The notes: generated from the sequence alone by a model not told the origin. 64,000 bases of DNA from Stutzerimonas kunmingensis (GCF_900114065.1 NZ_FORS01000005.1:62001-126000), one strand, 5' to 3'. Positions 20,763 to 30,121 are shown, counted from the first letter of the stretch. Program-made: numbers and translations.

Positions 20763-21820
20763 GGACGCGTGCCCGCTGCAGAGGACGGTTCGTGCAGCGC
20801 GCCGATGATCTCGCCAAGCAGCCGGTGCAGCGCGTCGCGATGCCCCATGGCACCGCTGGAGGGCTGCTGGGTGTTGGAGGTCATCACCACCGTCATCTCG
20901 AGGCCCGGCATCACGTAGACCATCTGTCCGCCATAACCCCAGCCATAGCGCACCGCTTCTCCGTCCAGCTCGGTGATGAACCAGCCATAGCCGTAGCCGT
21001 GCCCGGTGTAGCGCGAGCGGGTGCGGGGTGTCCAGGACGCTTCTATCCAGTCCTGTGAGAGCAGCCGTTCGCCCGAGGCCGTGAGCCCGCCGCGGCGGTA
21101 GAGCTCGCCGAAGGCCAACAGCGAGCGTGGCGTCATCGCCATCTCGTTGCCGCCTAGGTAGATGCCCTGCGGGTCGCGCGTCCAGGCGCTGATGGTGAAG
21201 CCGTCGAGTGGCGCCAGCCACTGTCGCGCCAGCTGCAATGTGGATTTGCCGGTGCGGCGCGTAAGGATTGCCGAGAGCAGATGGCTGGAGCCCGTCGAAT
21301 AGATCATTGCCGTGCCCGGGTCGGCCTCGAACGGGCGTGCCAGCGCCGCACGAACCCAGTTGCGACTCGCCACCCAGGCGCCATAGTTGCGCCCGGAGGT
21401 GGAGCCTAGCCCGGCCTGCATGCTCAGCAGATTGCCAACCGTCACCTGCTGCAGACGTGGATCGGGCTTGCTCGGCAGGTCGGCTGGCAGCAGCTCCGCA
21501 ATGGGCTGCTCGACGCTCTCGATGACGCCCTTGTCGATGGCGATGCCGACCAGTGCGGAAATCACCGATTTGGATGCGGACTTGATGTTGCTCGGCGTGG
21601 TCGTGCGATGCCCGCGGTAACCGCGCTCGGCAAGGATCTCGCCACGCTGGGCGATGATCAGGGTTAGCAGCTGCTCCAGGCGCTCGGCCTGCTCGAGTAC
21701 GGCGGTCAGCCGGGTATCGGCGACTGCCAGGGGGCAGAGAAGGAACAGCATCGCCAGGCAGAGTGCGCGGCGAGGGCGGGGGCTCGATGGGTGCAGGAGG
21801 CGCAGGGCAAGTGAGTGCAT
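20759..21820 (-). CDS. Serine hydrolase of the class C beta-lactamase / penicillin-binding fold
   Basis: 353 residues with a signal peptide (LCLAMLFLLCPLAVAD). The SxxK catalytic motif is SASK in NIKSASKSVISALVGIA, and a YST motif stands in the YxN position (TAMIYSTGSSHLLSAIL). The third motif region is near YGWGYGGQMVYVMPG. Such proteins are periplasmic esterases or peptidases; real beta-lactam hydrolysis is not implied. It is convergent with the response regulator. Confidence 0.85.
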   Translation of the reverse strand: MHSLALRLLHPSSPRPRRALCLAMLFLLCPLAVADTRLTAVLEQAERLEQLLTLIIAQRGEILAERGYRGHRTTTPSNIKSASKSVISALVGIAIDKGVIESVEQPIAELLPADLPSKPDPRLQQVTVGNLLSMQAGLGSTSGRNYGAWVASRNWVRAALARPFEADPGTAMIYSTGSSHLLSAILTRRTGKSTLQLARQWLAPLDGFTISAWTRDPQGIYLGGNEMAMTPRSLLAFGELYRRGGLTASGERLLSQDWIEASWTPRTRSRYTGHGYGYGWFITELDGEAVRYGWGYGGQMVYVMPGLEMTVVMTSNTQQPSSGAMGHRDALHRLLGEIIGALHEPSSAAGTRP

Positions 21821-21899
21821 GCAGGGTTCGACCCTGGCCTGGCGCCACCGTGCAGTCCGGGAGCCGGGCGGCGGTCCGGCTCTCGGATGCCGAGCGAGG

Positions 21900-22346
21900 T
21901 TACTGGCGAATCCAGGTCTGCGTACGGCCCAGCGCCTCGATGCCGATGTAGCCGCGGACTTCCAGCTTGTCGCCGCCTTCGACCAGCCTGGCCTTGGCGC
22001 GGTAGGTCTTGCCCTTGGCCGGGTCGAGGATGGTGCCGTCGCTCCAGGCCTGTTCGCCGTCCGGCTTGAGGTCCCAGAGAATGGTCATGCCGGTGATGGG
22101 CTGATCCTTGCGCTCGCCGTCGCATTCGCTGCAGACCGGGTTCGGTCCGTGATCCGATTTCAAGATTTCGGCGACCTCGCCGCTCAGCGTGCCGTCAGCG
22201 GCCTGCTGGATTTCGACGATGGACTTGGGCTTGCCGGTTTCGTCGTCGATGGTCTGCCAGCGGCCGGCAGGCGATTCGGCGGCAAAAGCCAGTGAAGAGA
22301 GCGAGAGTGGCAGGGCCAGCAGCAGGGCATTGAAAAGAGGACGCAT
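21900..22346 (-). CDS. DUF2147-domain secreted protein
   Basis: 148 residues from the ATG at 22346, preceded by GGAGACACC. A signal peptide (LLLALPLSLSSLAFAAES) precedes the DUF2147 pattern: GRWQTIDDETGKPKSIVEI, a central CSECDGERKDQPITGMTIL with a Cys pair, and a closing EVRGYIGIEALGRTQTWIR. The family forms a small beta-barrel of unknown function in the periplasm. It stands alone between the serine hydrolase and the siderophore locus. Confidence 0.85.
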   Translation of the reverse strand: MRPLFNALLLALPLSLSSLAFAAESPAGRWQTIDDETGKPKSIVEIQQAADGTLSGEVAEILKSDHGPNPVCSECDGERKDQPITGMTILWDLKPDGEQAWSDGTILDPAKGKTYRAKARLVEGGDKLEVRGYIGIEALGRTQTWIRQ

Positions 22347-22450
22347 GGTGTCTCCAGTGATGGAAAAGGCAGCGCCGACTCTAGCACCGGGCATTTGCCT
22401 GCACTTGCCCTGGCCGGCTGACCGGTCGGTTCTCGTCGCTTTCGTCATCC

Positions 22451-23401
22451 TCAGTCGTCCTGATCGCGGGATGGCTGGCGCCCGATCGCGGCCGCCAACG
22501 CCAGTGCCACGACCGAGCTGTGTGCGGCGTTGGTGCCGTGGTTGGCTCCCGGAAACAGCTGGAATTCGCTGTGCAGGCCGCGCCCGGACAGCCGCTGCAG
22601 ACGGTCGATCAGGTCCCGGGCATTGCCGACCATGCGCCGCTCGGCCATATGGCGCTGGCGCGGGTCGTCCATGGCGGCATCCGCCGCCGGCTCTTCGGCA
22701 CCGCCAGCGGTGACCAGCAGGCGCGCGGCGACGGGCTTGCCTGCGAGACGCCGTTCGAACGCTTCGAGCGTGCGTTCGACGTAGCCCTGGTACCACCAGA
22801 TCGACGGACTGGCGGCCACATAGCCGTGAAATGCCTGCGGCTTGGTGAACAGCGTGTAGAGGGTGAACAGGCCGCCGTAGGAATGGCCGAACAGCGTCTG
22901 CCGTCGCGCGTCTACCGGGTAGCGCTTGGCGATCAGGGGTTTGAGTTCGTGCTCGATAAAGGCCAGAAAGTCATCGGCACCGACCGATGGCGGCGGTTCG
23001 CGGCCCGGCAGGCGCTGGCGATCCTCGGCTTTGGGCGTGTAATCCTCGGCACGCGCCTTGAAGTCGTACAGGGCCTCGCCGGGGTAGCCGATGCCAACCA
23101 CCAGTACCGAATCGCGAAGATTAGGGTCAGGCCGATCCTCCAGCGCCTGGGCCTGGATCGCCAGCCCCGGAAACAGGGCATTGCCATCCAGCACATAGAG
23201 CACCGGATAGCCACCCGGCGGTGGCGCGTGTCGCGGCTCCGAGACGAAGATGCGGTAGTCCTTGCCAGTGCGTTGCGAATGCAGGTCACGCTGGCTGCTG
23301 TGCGGCAGCTGAACCGGCTGCCAGCCGGCATCTTCCCCGGCTTGTGCCTGTACGGCGGCGAGTCCCAGACTGGCGAGCAGGGCGAGCAGGGCGCCTTTCA
23401 T
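22451..23401 (-). CDS. Siderophore-esterase-like alpha/beta hydrolase (IroE/Fes superfamily)
   Basis: 316 residues with a signal peptide (ALLALLASLGLAAVQAQAG). The nucleophile elbow is GHSYGGLFTLYTLF, and a late HGTNAAHSS offers the catalytic His. The fold matches the putative-esterase family that includes IroE and BesA. The stop of the upstream DUF2218 gene overlaps its start by four bases, and a TonB receptor gene lies just upstream. A role in trimming or opening an imported ferric siderophore is inferred from this context. Confidence 0.82.
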   Translation of the reverse strand: MKGALLALLASLGLAAVQAQAGEDAGWQPVQLPHSSQRDLHSQRTGKDYRIFVSEPRHAPPPGGYPVLYVLDGNALFPGLAIQAQALEDRPDPNLRDSVLVVGIGYPGEALYDFKARAEDYTPKAEDRQRLPGREPPPSVGADDFLAFIEHELKPLIAKRYPVDARRQTLFGHSYGGLFTLYTLFTKPQAFHGYVAASPSIWWYQGYVERTLEAFERRLAGKPVAARLLVTAGGAEEPAADAAMDDPRQRHMAERRMVGNARDLIDRLQRLSGRGLHSEFQLFPGANHGTNAAHSSVVALALAAAIGRQPSRDQDD

Positions 23402-23715
23402 GGCTCGACCTGCCTGTGGCTTGGCGGCAGTGGCCCGTCCAGCCAGTTCACCTTCAGTGCTTCCTCGCCCGAGAAGCGATGGAGGTGGTCGTCGATGACG
23501 AAGCGCAGGCGCTTTTCCGCCTCGCCGGCCTCGGCCTGGCAGTCGATCAGCAGTTGCTCGTCATCGGCGAGCATCCGGCACTGGCCGAAGGCGAATTCGA
23601 CCTGCGCCTGACGTTCGTCCAGCTGGACTTCGGCCTTGTGCGCGAAGTGTTTGCACAGCCGCATCATGTTGCGTGACGCGCGGGGTGTCGCCACCTGGGC
23701 GTGAAACTGGGGCAT
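23398..23715 (-). CDS. DUF2218 protein of the siderophore locus
   Basis: 105 residues without signal peptide. The DUF2218 features are visible: RNMMRLCKHFAHKAEVQLDE near the N terminus and LRFVIDDHLHRFSGEEALKVNW near the C terminus. The family is often encoded with siderophore receptors and esterases, and its biochemical role is unknown. It sits between the TonB receptor and the esterase and overlaps the latter by four bases. Confidence 0.85.
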   Translation of the reverse strand: MPQFHAQVATPRASRNMMRLCKHFAHKAEVQLDERQAQVEFAFGQCRMLADDEQLLIDCQAEAGEAEKRLRFVIDDHLHRFSGEEALKVNWLDGPLPPSHRQVEP

Positions 23716-23769
23716 GGTGATCTCCGGAAGTCAGCCGCCGACGCCTACGGGCGCAGGCGGCCAGGTGGG

Positions 23770-25908
23770 TCAGAACTCGTAACGGGCGCCCACCGTGAAG
23801 CTGCGCGACGGGCCGTAGAAGTTGAAGGTGCCGACGCTGCCAACCCGCGAAACGTATTTGCGGTCGAGCAGGTTGTTCACGTCGAAGGTGCCGGTCAGCT
23901 TGTCGGTGATCGGGTAGGACAGCTTGGCATCCACCACTGCATATCCTGGTGCGCTGAGGCGCGGGCTGCCGGCGCGTTCGATGTAGTAGTCGCTCATCGC
24001 GGTCACGCCACCACCGATCCCCAGGCCGCGCAGGGAACCGCCGGGCAGGGTGTACTTGGTCCACAGCGAGGCCTGGTGCTGGGGCATCAGCGCGAAGAGC
24101 GCGTTGTCGTCACCGGCCAGGTTCTCGGTTTTCATATAGGTGTAGCCGGCCAGCACTTCCCAGTCGGGGGTCAGGTAGCCGCTGACTTCCAATTCGCCAC
24201 CGCGGATGCGGGTCTTTCCGGTGGCCTCGTAGACGCCGCTGATCGGCGCGCCGCTGTCATCAATGGCGCCGGCCGCGCGGTTCTCGTCGGTGAGCTGGAA
24301 GGCGGTGATGCGCGCGTTCAGGTCGCCGCCGAAATAGCTGCCCTTGATGCCGACCTCGTACTGTTCGCCTTCGCGCGGGTCGATGATGCGGCCGTCGGCA
24401 CCGGCCTCGCTCTGCGGCTTGAAGACCTGCGAGTAGCTGGCGTAGAGGGAGTGCTGGTCATCCAGATCGAACACCAGGCCGCCGTAGGGCGTGACATAGC
24501 CTGACTCGCGAACATCCTGCGTGGCGCTGCTGTTTTCGCCTTCGAAGCTGCTGACCCGCGCGCCGCCGATCAGCGCCAGGCGCTGGATCGGGCGGAAGGT
24601 CAGCTTGGCGTAGAGGCCGGCTTCGCGCTCGTCAGTTTCGGTCGGCGTACTGAAGGTGACGTTCGGCTTGCTGGTGTCGCCCGGCTGGTAGCTGGCGACG
24701 TCGATGGCGCCGAGATTGCCGCGAGCGTCCGCGTACTCGGTCTCGTAGCGTTTGAAATCGCTGCCGATGACGAACTCGCTGACCTGCCCGAGCAGCTCGA
24801 ACGGTTGGCTGTAGTTGGCATCCACGGCGAGGGTGTCCTGCTCCAGATCGCGGGCGGTGTAGGCCAGGCTGGTCGCGCCGCTGTTGACGTTGCGTGCGGT
24901 GAAGGCATAGAGGTAATCGGTCGCGCGCCTGGAGCCGCGCACCGCCACGCGACCGTAGCCGCCATTGTCGAAGCGATGGGTCAGCTCGGCGACGACGTCG
25001 GTGCCGCGACTGTCGAAATCCCCCCAGTCGGCGCCCAGGTAGGTCGAGCGGCTGAAGTCTTCCAGGCTGCCGTCGGTGGCGGCCGGATAGCCGTTGTGCG
25101 GAAGGATGTCCTTGGTCTGGTGGATCAGCCCGAAAGACATGACGGTGGAGTCGGACAGGTCGATATCCAGTGCGCCATAGAAGCTCTCGCTGGTGTTGGC
25201 GTTGTAGTCGACCTCGCCGTTGGTGTCGGCGCGGGAGATGACCGTACGGCCGCGCACGCGCCCCTGCTCGTCGAGCGGGCCGGACAGGTCGGCTTCCAGG
25301 TAATTGGTGTCCCAGCTGCCGTAGCGTCCTGTCAGGCTGCCCTGGAACTCGCGAGTCGGGCGCTTGCGCACCATGTTGACGATGCCGCCCATCTCGCTGG
25401 TGCTGTTGAACAGCCCGGACGGCCCGCGCATGACCTCGACCCGATCGAACGGCGACAGCGACGGCAGCGTGCCGTTGATGCTGGCCATCGGCGCGGGCAG
25501 GCCATCGATGTTGAATTCGTCGTACTCGTAGCCGCGCGCATAGATCGACGAGCGCCCGCTGTCGTTGCTCAGGGTGCGCAGGCCGGTGGAGTACTTGGCC
25601 AGGTCATCCAGGTTCACGAACTGGCGGTCGCGGATGTAATCGCTGGTGTACACGCTGATCGACTGCGGGATGTCGCGCAGTTCGGCCGGCGTCTTGGTGC
25701 CGACGGTGGCGGCCGGCACAGTGTAACCGCCGCTTTGCTCCGAAGACGGCATGTCGTACAGGCGGTTGCCTTCTACGGTGATGCTCTCCAGCTGCACCGG
25801 TTCGGCCTGAGCGGCGACACTCTGCGCCAGGGCGCTCAACGGAAACGGGGCGAGCAGGCCGGCGAGCAGCAATGGCCTGAGGCTTGAGGTGCGGAGAATT
25901 CTGTCCAT
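23770..25908 (-). CDS. TonB-dependent siderophore receptor
   Basis: Outer-membrane receptor for a ferric siderophore. It has 712 residues. A signal peptide (LLLAGLLAPFPLSALAQS) is followed by an ESITVEGNRLYD TonB-box-like segment, a plug domain (LRDIPQSISVYTSDYI, FDRVEVMRGPSGLFNSTSEMGG) and a 22-strand barrel ending in ...VGARYEF with the required terminal Phe. There is no N-terminal signalling (STN) domain, so regulation is not by a cell-surface sigma cascade. A Fur box and a divergent AraC regulator lie upstream. Confidence 0.95.
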   Translation of the reverse strand: MDRILRTSSLRPLLLAGLLAPFPLSALAQSVAAQAEPVQLESITVEGNRLYDMPSSEQSGGYTVPAATVGTKTPAELRDIPQSISVYTSDYIRDRQFVNLDDLAKYSTGLRTLSNDSGRSSIYARGYEYDEFNIDGLPAPMASINGTLPSLSPFDRVEVMRGPSGLFNSTSEMGGIVNMVRKRPTREFQGSLTGRYGSWDTNYLEADLSGPLDEQGRVRGRTVISRADTNGEVDYNANTSESFYGALDIDLSDSTVMSFGLIHQTKDILPHNGYPAATDGSLEDFSRSTYLGADWGDFDSRGTDVVAELTHRFDNGGYGRVAVRGSRRATDYLYAFTARNVNSGATSLAYTARDLEQDTLAVDANYSQPFELLGQVSEFVIGSDFKRYETEYADARGNLGAIDVASYQPGDTSKPNVTFSTPTETDEREAGLYAKLTFRPIQRLALIGGARVSSFEGENSSATQDVRESGYVTPYGGLVFDLDDQHSLYASYSQVFKPQSEAGADGRIIDPREGEQYEVGIKGSYFGGDLNARITAFQLTDENRAAGAIDDSGAPISGVYEATGKTRIRGGELEVSGYLTPDWEVLAGYTYMKTENLAGDDNALFALMPQHQASLWTKYTLPGGSLRGLGIGGGVTAMSDYYIERAGSPRLSAPGYAVVDAKLSYPITDKLTGTFDVNNLLDRKYVSRVGSVGTFNFYGPSRSFTVGARYEF

Positions 25909-25961
25909 GGGCGGCTCCTGTCGCGGCGGCGGCGACGTGTTGGCAAACGTTCGCGCTGCTT

Positions 25962-25980
25962 AATGATAATGATTTGCATC
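25962..25980. promoter_or_regulatory. Fur box between the receptor and the AraC regulator
   Basis: AATGATAATGATTTGCATC contains repeated NATWAT-type hexamers and resembles the 19-bp Fur consensus GATAATGATAATCATTATC. It lies 54 bp upstream of the receptor start and about 100 bp from the divergent regulator start, suitable for iron repression of both. Confidence 0.75.
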
Positions 25981-26080
25981 AAAAGATGTCGGCGCGTAGT
26001 CTGCCACCCAGCCGCTTCGCGAACCTTTGCGGGGCCGAACATTTGCTTTGCAATCCCGTCAGTTCGAGGCGCAGCGCCGC

Positions 26081-27049
26081 ATGAATCAAGCTGATCACAT
26101 CATTCGTGGCGATGAGTTGCCGGCCATGAGCAGGCCGGGGCTGCGCCTGCCCAACGAGGATGACGACCGCCTGCTCTACGGCCGGGTGAAGTGGGCGCAG
26201 CTGCGGGATGGCCTGTCGCTGCACTGGTCCGATTGCGAAGAGCTGCAGGATTTCGTCACCGAAAACGTGGTTGGTCCGCGGGTATCGTTCGTGCTCTTTC
26301 TGCAGGGCCAGAGCCGGGTCAGCTATGGCGATCTGTCGCTGACGCTCGGTCAGTCGGCGTCGCAGCGAGCCCCTGAGGGCGTGGCGGTTTCGATGAACGA
26401 GCCCGTGCTGTTCCGCCGCCAGGCGCGCCGCGGCAGTCATATCCGCAAGCTGGTGGTGAGCCTGACGCCGGACTGGTTCAAAGGGCGCGGGGAGGGTGTC
26501 GGCTCGAGTGATGGCGCGATCCGCCGCTTCATGGACAGCCACCTGATGCCGCGCATCTGGAAACCCTCGGCGCGGCTGCTGACGCTGGCCGAGCAGATGC
26601 TCAACCCGCCCGGCTATGACCCGCTGCTTCAGGGCCTGTACCTGGAAAGCCGCGCACTGGACATCGCCTGCGAGGCACTGATCAGCCTGGGTGATGGCTC
26701 GGCGTCGGCGGAACAGGGCCTGCGCCCGCAGGAGTACCGCCGTCTGCAACGCCTCCTCGCGCTCCTCGACAGCGGTGAGGCCGACGACTGGACGCTGGAG
26801 CGCATCGCCCGGGAGGTGGGCGTTAATGCCACCACGCTGCAGCGGCAGTTTCGCCTGTTCAAGGGCATGACCGTGTTCGAGTACCAGCGTGCCCGCCGGC
26901 TGCAACTGGCGCGGGAGGCATTGGAGCGTGAAGGTGCCAGCGTCAATGAGGCCGCCTGGCGCGCCGGCTACAACAGTCCGGCCAACTTCGCCACGGCGTT
27001 TAAACGCCAGTTCGGCATCAGCCCGCGGCAGGTGCGGGCGCGGGTTTGA
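26081..27049 (+). CDS. AraC-family regulator of siderophore uptake (PchR-like)
   Basis: 322 residues from the ATG at 26081. A ligand-binding N-terminal half (SRVSYGDLSLTLGQ) precedes the paired helix-turn-helix AraC domain (IAREVGVNATTLQRQFRLFKG and VNEAAWRAGYNSPANFATAFKRQFG). Pseudomonas PchR-type proteins of this build bind ferric siderophore and activate the divergent receptor gene. An in-frame ATG at 26027 lies closer to the Fur box and is less likely the start. Confidence 0.88.
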   Translation: MNQADHIIRGDELPAMSRPGLRLPNEDDDRLLYGRVKWAQLRDGLSLHWSDCEELQDFVTENVVGPRVSFVLFLQGQSRVSYGDLSLTLGQSASQRAPEGVAVSMNEPVLFRRQARRGSHIRKLVVSLTPDWFKGRGEGVGSSDGAIRRFMDSHLMPRIWKPSARLLTLAEQMLNPPGYDPLLQGLYLESRALDIACEALISLGDGSASAEQGLRPQEYRRLQRLLALLDSGEADDWTLERIAREVGVNATTLQRQFRLFKGMTVFEYQRARRLQLAREALEREGASVNEAAWRAGYNSPANFATAFKRQFGISPRQVRARV

Positions 27050-27272
27050 ACTGGCTGGGGCTGAGTCGGGCAGGATTCGTTGCCGCGTCCCTTGCCTGAT
27101 CGGCTCCGGCCATTCGTCGGTTTGCCGCACCGTTAGCCTGTCGCTGCGGATCAGTGGTTGAAGTTTCCCGGCCGAGCGCCGAAAAAGAAGCATCGCTCGA
27201 CGAGCAACTGCTGCTCTTCGACGTCACGCTTCGATTCGTTGCCCGGTGCCATGCGCCGTGGGGGACTGCCTC

Positions 27273-28028
27273 ATGAAAACGTCGCTGGCTCGCCTTTGCA
27301 GGCTGTTGCCCGCCCTGGTGCTGTGCTGGGCGCCCGGTGCGATGGCGGGGCACGTCATAACCGCGGTCACCGAAGAGCTGCCGCCCTACAACATGACCGT
27401 CGATGGCGAGCTGACCGGCATGGGCACCGAGGTGGTGAAGGCGGTACTGGAGGAGGCCGGCGAGGACGTGCGCATCCGTTCCATGCCCTGGGCCCGTGCC
27501 TATGACATCGCCTTGAACAACGAGAACGTGCTGATCTATTCCATCGCCCGCACGCCTCAGCGCGAGCCCTTGTTCAAGTGGGTCGGGGTGATCGCGCCGA
27601 CCCGCTGGTTCCTGTTCTCGCTGCCCGGCACCGAGTTCGACCTGAAAACCCTGGACGATGCCCGGCAATACCAGATCGCCACGGTCAAGGCGGATGTCGG
27701 CGAGCAGTATCTGATCGACAAGGGCTTCGCCGTCGGCCGCAACCTGCAGTCGAGCAACAAGTACGAGCACAACTACCAGAAGCTCAAGGCGGGGCGGGTG
27801 GATCTGTGGATATCCAACGAACTCAATGCCCATTACCTGGTGCGTCAGGCCAGTGGTGATCCGAACGAGGCGGCGGTGCCGCAGCTGAGCCTGGACGACC
27901 TTGGCGGTGCGGATGGCCTGTGCATGGCGTTCAGTCGCGACACTCCGGATGAGGTCGTCGAGCGCTTCCGCCAGGTGCTGGCTCGCGTGCGGGCCGATGG
28001 GCGCTACGACGCGATTGTCGCGAAATAG
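27273..28028 (+). CDS. Periplasmic solute-binding protein, family 3
   Basis: 251 residues from the ATG at 27273. The signal peptide is MKTSLARLCRLLPALVLCWA followed by PGAMAG. The mature protein shows the amino-acid-binding-like fold: VITAVTEELPPYNM, a PWARAYDIALNN segment, and ATVKADVGEQYLIDKGF at the domain crossover. No permease or ATPase gene is nearby. The next gene, five bases away, is a diguanylate cyclase, and a second binding protein follows that. A sensing role rather than transport is inferred from context. Confidence 0.88.
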   Translation: MKTSLARLCRLLPALVLCWAPGAMAGHVITAVTEELPPYNMTVDGELTGMGTEVVKAVLEEAGEDVRIRSMPWARAYDIALNNENVLIYSIARTPQREPLFKWVGVIAPTRWFLFSLPGTEFDLKTLDDARQYQIATVKADVGEQYLIDKGFAVGRNLQSSNKYEHNYQKLKAGRVDLWISNELNAHYLVRQASGDPNEAAVPQLSLDDLGGADGLCMAFSRDTPDEVVERFRQVLARVRADGRYDAIVAK

Positions 28029-28033
28029 CTGAA

Positions 28034-29374
28034 ATGAACGACGACTCAACCAGCACGATCAGCGAGCCCGTGCCGCGGCCGGTGGGTTCGCTCGGCCGCC
28101 GGCTGGTGCTGGCCACCCTCGGTTTCTGCCTGCTGTTCACCCTCGCCACCGTCGGGCTGCGGACCTGGACCGCCTGGCAGAACAACCTGGCGGAGATGAA
28201 CGCCGAGTTGGCGCTGATCGATCAGGTGTTCCGCAGCACCCTGTCCAAGGCGATCTGGGAAATGGACAGTGATTCCCTGCATTCGCAGCTCGACAGCGTG
28301 GTGCAGGCCGCACCCATCGGCCGCGTCGAGCTGCGGATCATCCGCGCCGGCCGCGAGCCGGAACTGGTTCAGCGGCAACGGGGTGAGCAGCCGGCCGAGC
28401 ACCGCGCGCCGCGCCTGCAGCATCAGTTGAGCTACGAACCCTACGCCGGCGCCAGTGAGACGGTGGGCGAGCTGGTGCTCGAAGGCAATGAAGAACTGCT
28501 CTGGGAGCGCATGCTTGCCGAGGTCTACGACATCGTCATCACCCAGGTCATCCAGTCGCTGTTGCTGGCCGGGCTGATCATGTGGATGTTCAACCGCACG
28601 GTCACCCTGCATGTGCGGCGCATTGCCCGTCACCTGACGCGGCTGACGCCGGACAATCTCGATCGCAGCCTGCGCCTTGATCGTTCACCGAAGCGGCACG
28701 ACGAGCTGAGCCTGCTGGAAGGCGGCGTCAACAGCCTGCAGGCGAAGCTCTCGGCCTATCTCGAGCGCCAGCACCAGGATGAGCTGGCCCTGGCCGCACA
28801 CCGGGACCGCCTTGCCGAGCTGGTTGAAGAGCGCACTGCCGAACTGCGCGCCGCCAATGTGCAACTGGAAGAGCTGTCGCGCAGCGATCCGCTTACCGGA
28901 CTGGCCAACCGGCGCCAGTTCGACGAGATCAAGGAAGTCGAATTCCGCCGTGCGCTGCGTCAGGACCAGCCGTTGGCGGTGCTGATGTGCGACGTGGATT
29001 TCTTCAAGCGCTACAACGACCACTACGGTCACGCCCAGGGCGACCAGTGCCTGCGAATGGTCGCCGACACGTTGCAGTCCGTATTCGCCCGCGCCGGCGA
29101 GGTGGTCGCGCGGCTTGGCGGCGAGGAATTCGTCGTGCTGCTGCCCGGCGTCGATGCCGAGGCCGCGCGGCGGGCAGCGGTGCGCCTGCAGCAACGCCTG
29201 GCCGAGCGCGAGTTGCCCCACGAGGCTTCCGCCGTTTCACCCTACGTGACCTTCAGCATTGGCCTGGCCGTGCTCGATCCGGACACCATGGACCAATTCG
29301 ACCAACTGCTGCACCGCGCGGACGAGGCCCTCTATCGGGCCAAGACCCACGGGCGCAACTGCATTTCCGCCTGA
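28034..29374 (+). CDS. Membrane diguanylate cyclase (GGEEF)
   Basis: 446 residues. A first membrane helix (about residues 25-46) is followed by a periplasmic domain of about 120 residues (FRSTLSKAIWEMDSDSLHSQL), a second helix (QSLLLAGLIMWMF), a HAMP-like segment, a coiled coil (about 240-280) and a C-terminal GGDEF domain (SDPLTGLANRRQFDE, CDVDFFKRYNDHYGH, RLGGEEFVVLLPG). The catalytic motif is GGEEF, which is normally active. The inhibitory-site position reads RAGE rather than RxxD, so product inhibition may be weak. It is flanked by two periplasmic binding-protein genes on the same strand. Confidence 0.93.
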   Translation: MNDDSTSTISEPVPRPVGSLGRRLVLATLGFCLLFTLATVGLRTWTAWQNNLAEMNAELALIDQVFRSTLSKAIWEMDSDSLHSQLDSVVQAAPIGRVELRIIRAGREPELVQRQRGEQPAEHRAPRLQHQLSYEPYAGASETVGELVLEGNEELLWERMLAEVYDIVITQVIQSLLLAGLIMWMFNRTVTLHVRRIARHLTRLTPDNLDRSLRLDRSPKRHDELSLLEGGVNSLQAKLSAYLERQHQDELALAAHRDRLAELVEERTAELRAANVQLEELSRSDPLTGLANRRQFDEIKEVEFRRALRQDQPLAVLMCDVDFFKRYNDHYGHAQGDQCLRMVADTLQSVFARAGEVVARLGGEEFVVLLPGVDAEAARRAAVRLQQRLAERELPHEASAVSPYVTFSIGLAVLDPDTMDQFDQLLHRADEALYRAKTHGRNCISA

Positions 29375-29389
29375 TCGCATGAGGACTGC

Positions 29390-30121
29390 ATGATGCATCC
29401 GTTTACCTGGACCGCTTTCTTCCTTGCGTTGCTCGGCACCACCACGGCCAACGCCGGTCCGCTGCGCGTGGTGACCGAAGACACTGCCTACAGCTACTTG
29501 GAGAACGGCAAGGTAGCCGGCACGGCGAGCCGGGTCGTCGAGGCCACCCTGCAGCGCGCCGGCCTCAACGACTACCAGGTCAGCCTCTACCCGTGGGCGC
29601 GGGCGTATGACATGGCCCTGCGCGAGCCCGGCGTACTGATCTACCTGATCGCACGCACCTCCGAACGCGAAGCGCTGTTCCGCTGGGTCGGCGAGATCAT
29701 GCGCATCGACTACCACTTCTACAAACTCAGCGAGCGTGGCGATATCCGGGTGCCGGACCTGGAGGCGGCCAAGGCCTACCGGATCGGCGTCATGCGCGAC
29801 GACGTCCGGCACCAGTACCTGCAGGCCAACGGCTTCAGCAAGATCGTGGTGAGTGCGCACAACAGCGACAACTTCAAGCGCCTGGTCAACGGCCAGGTTG
29901 ACCTGGTGCCGATGCCCGAGCGCGACATGCTCGCCCTTTGCGCCGAGGCCGGCGTCGACCCGGCCACGGTCGAGAAGGTCTTCAGCCCGCACACCTCGAC
30001 GCAGCTCTACATGGCCTACAGCCGCCAGACCGACGACGACACAGTGCTGCGCACCCAGGCCGCCTTCGAGCACCTGCAGGCCGAAGGCGAGGTGGCGCGG
30101 ATCATGGCGGGGCAGCCGTGA
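29390..30121 (+). CDS. Second periplasmic solute-binding protein, family 3
   Basis: 243 residues with a signal peptide (TAFFLALLGTTTANAG). It shares with the first binding protein the PWARAYDMAL segment, the LIYLIARTSEREALFRWVGEI pattern and a late MAYSRQTDDDTV region, so the two are paralogues. A GAGGA ribosome site precedes two adjacent ATGs (29390 and 29393). It is 15 bp after the diguanylate cyclase gene, with no transport components nearby. Ligand is unknown. Confidence 0.87.
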   Translation: MMHPFTWTAFFLALLGTTTANAGPLRVVTEDTAYSYLENGKVAGTASRVVEATLQRAGLNDYQVSLYPWARAYDMALREPGVLIYLIARTSEREALFRWVGEIMRIDYHFYKLSERGDIRVPDLEAAKAYRIGVMRDDVRHQYLQANGFSKIVVSAHNSDNFKRLVNGQVDLVPMPERDMLALCAEAGVDPATVEKVFSPHTSTQLYMAYSRQTDDDTVLRTQAAFEHLQAEGEVARIMAGQP

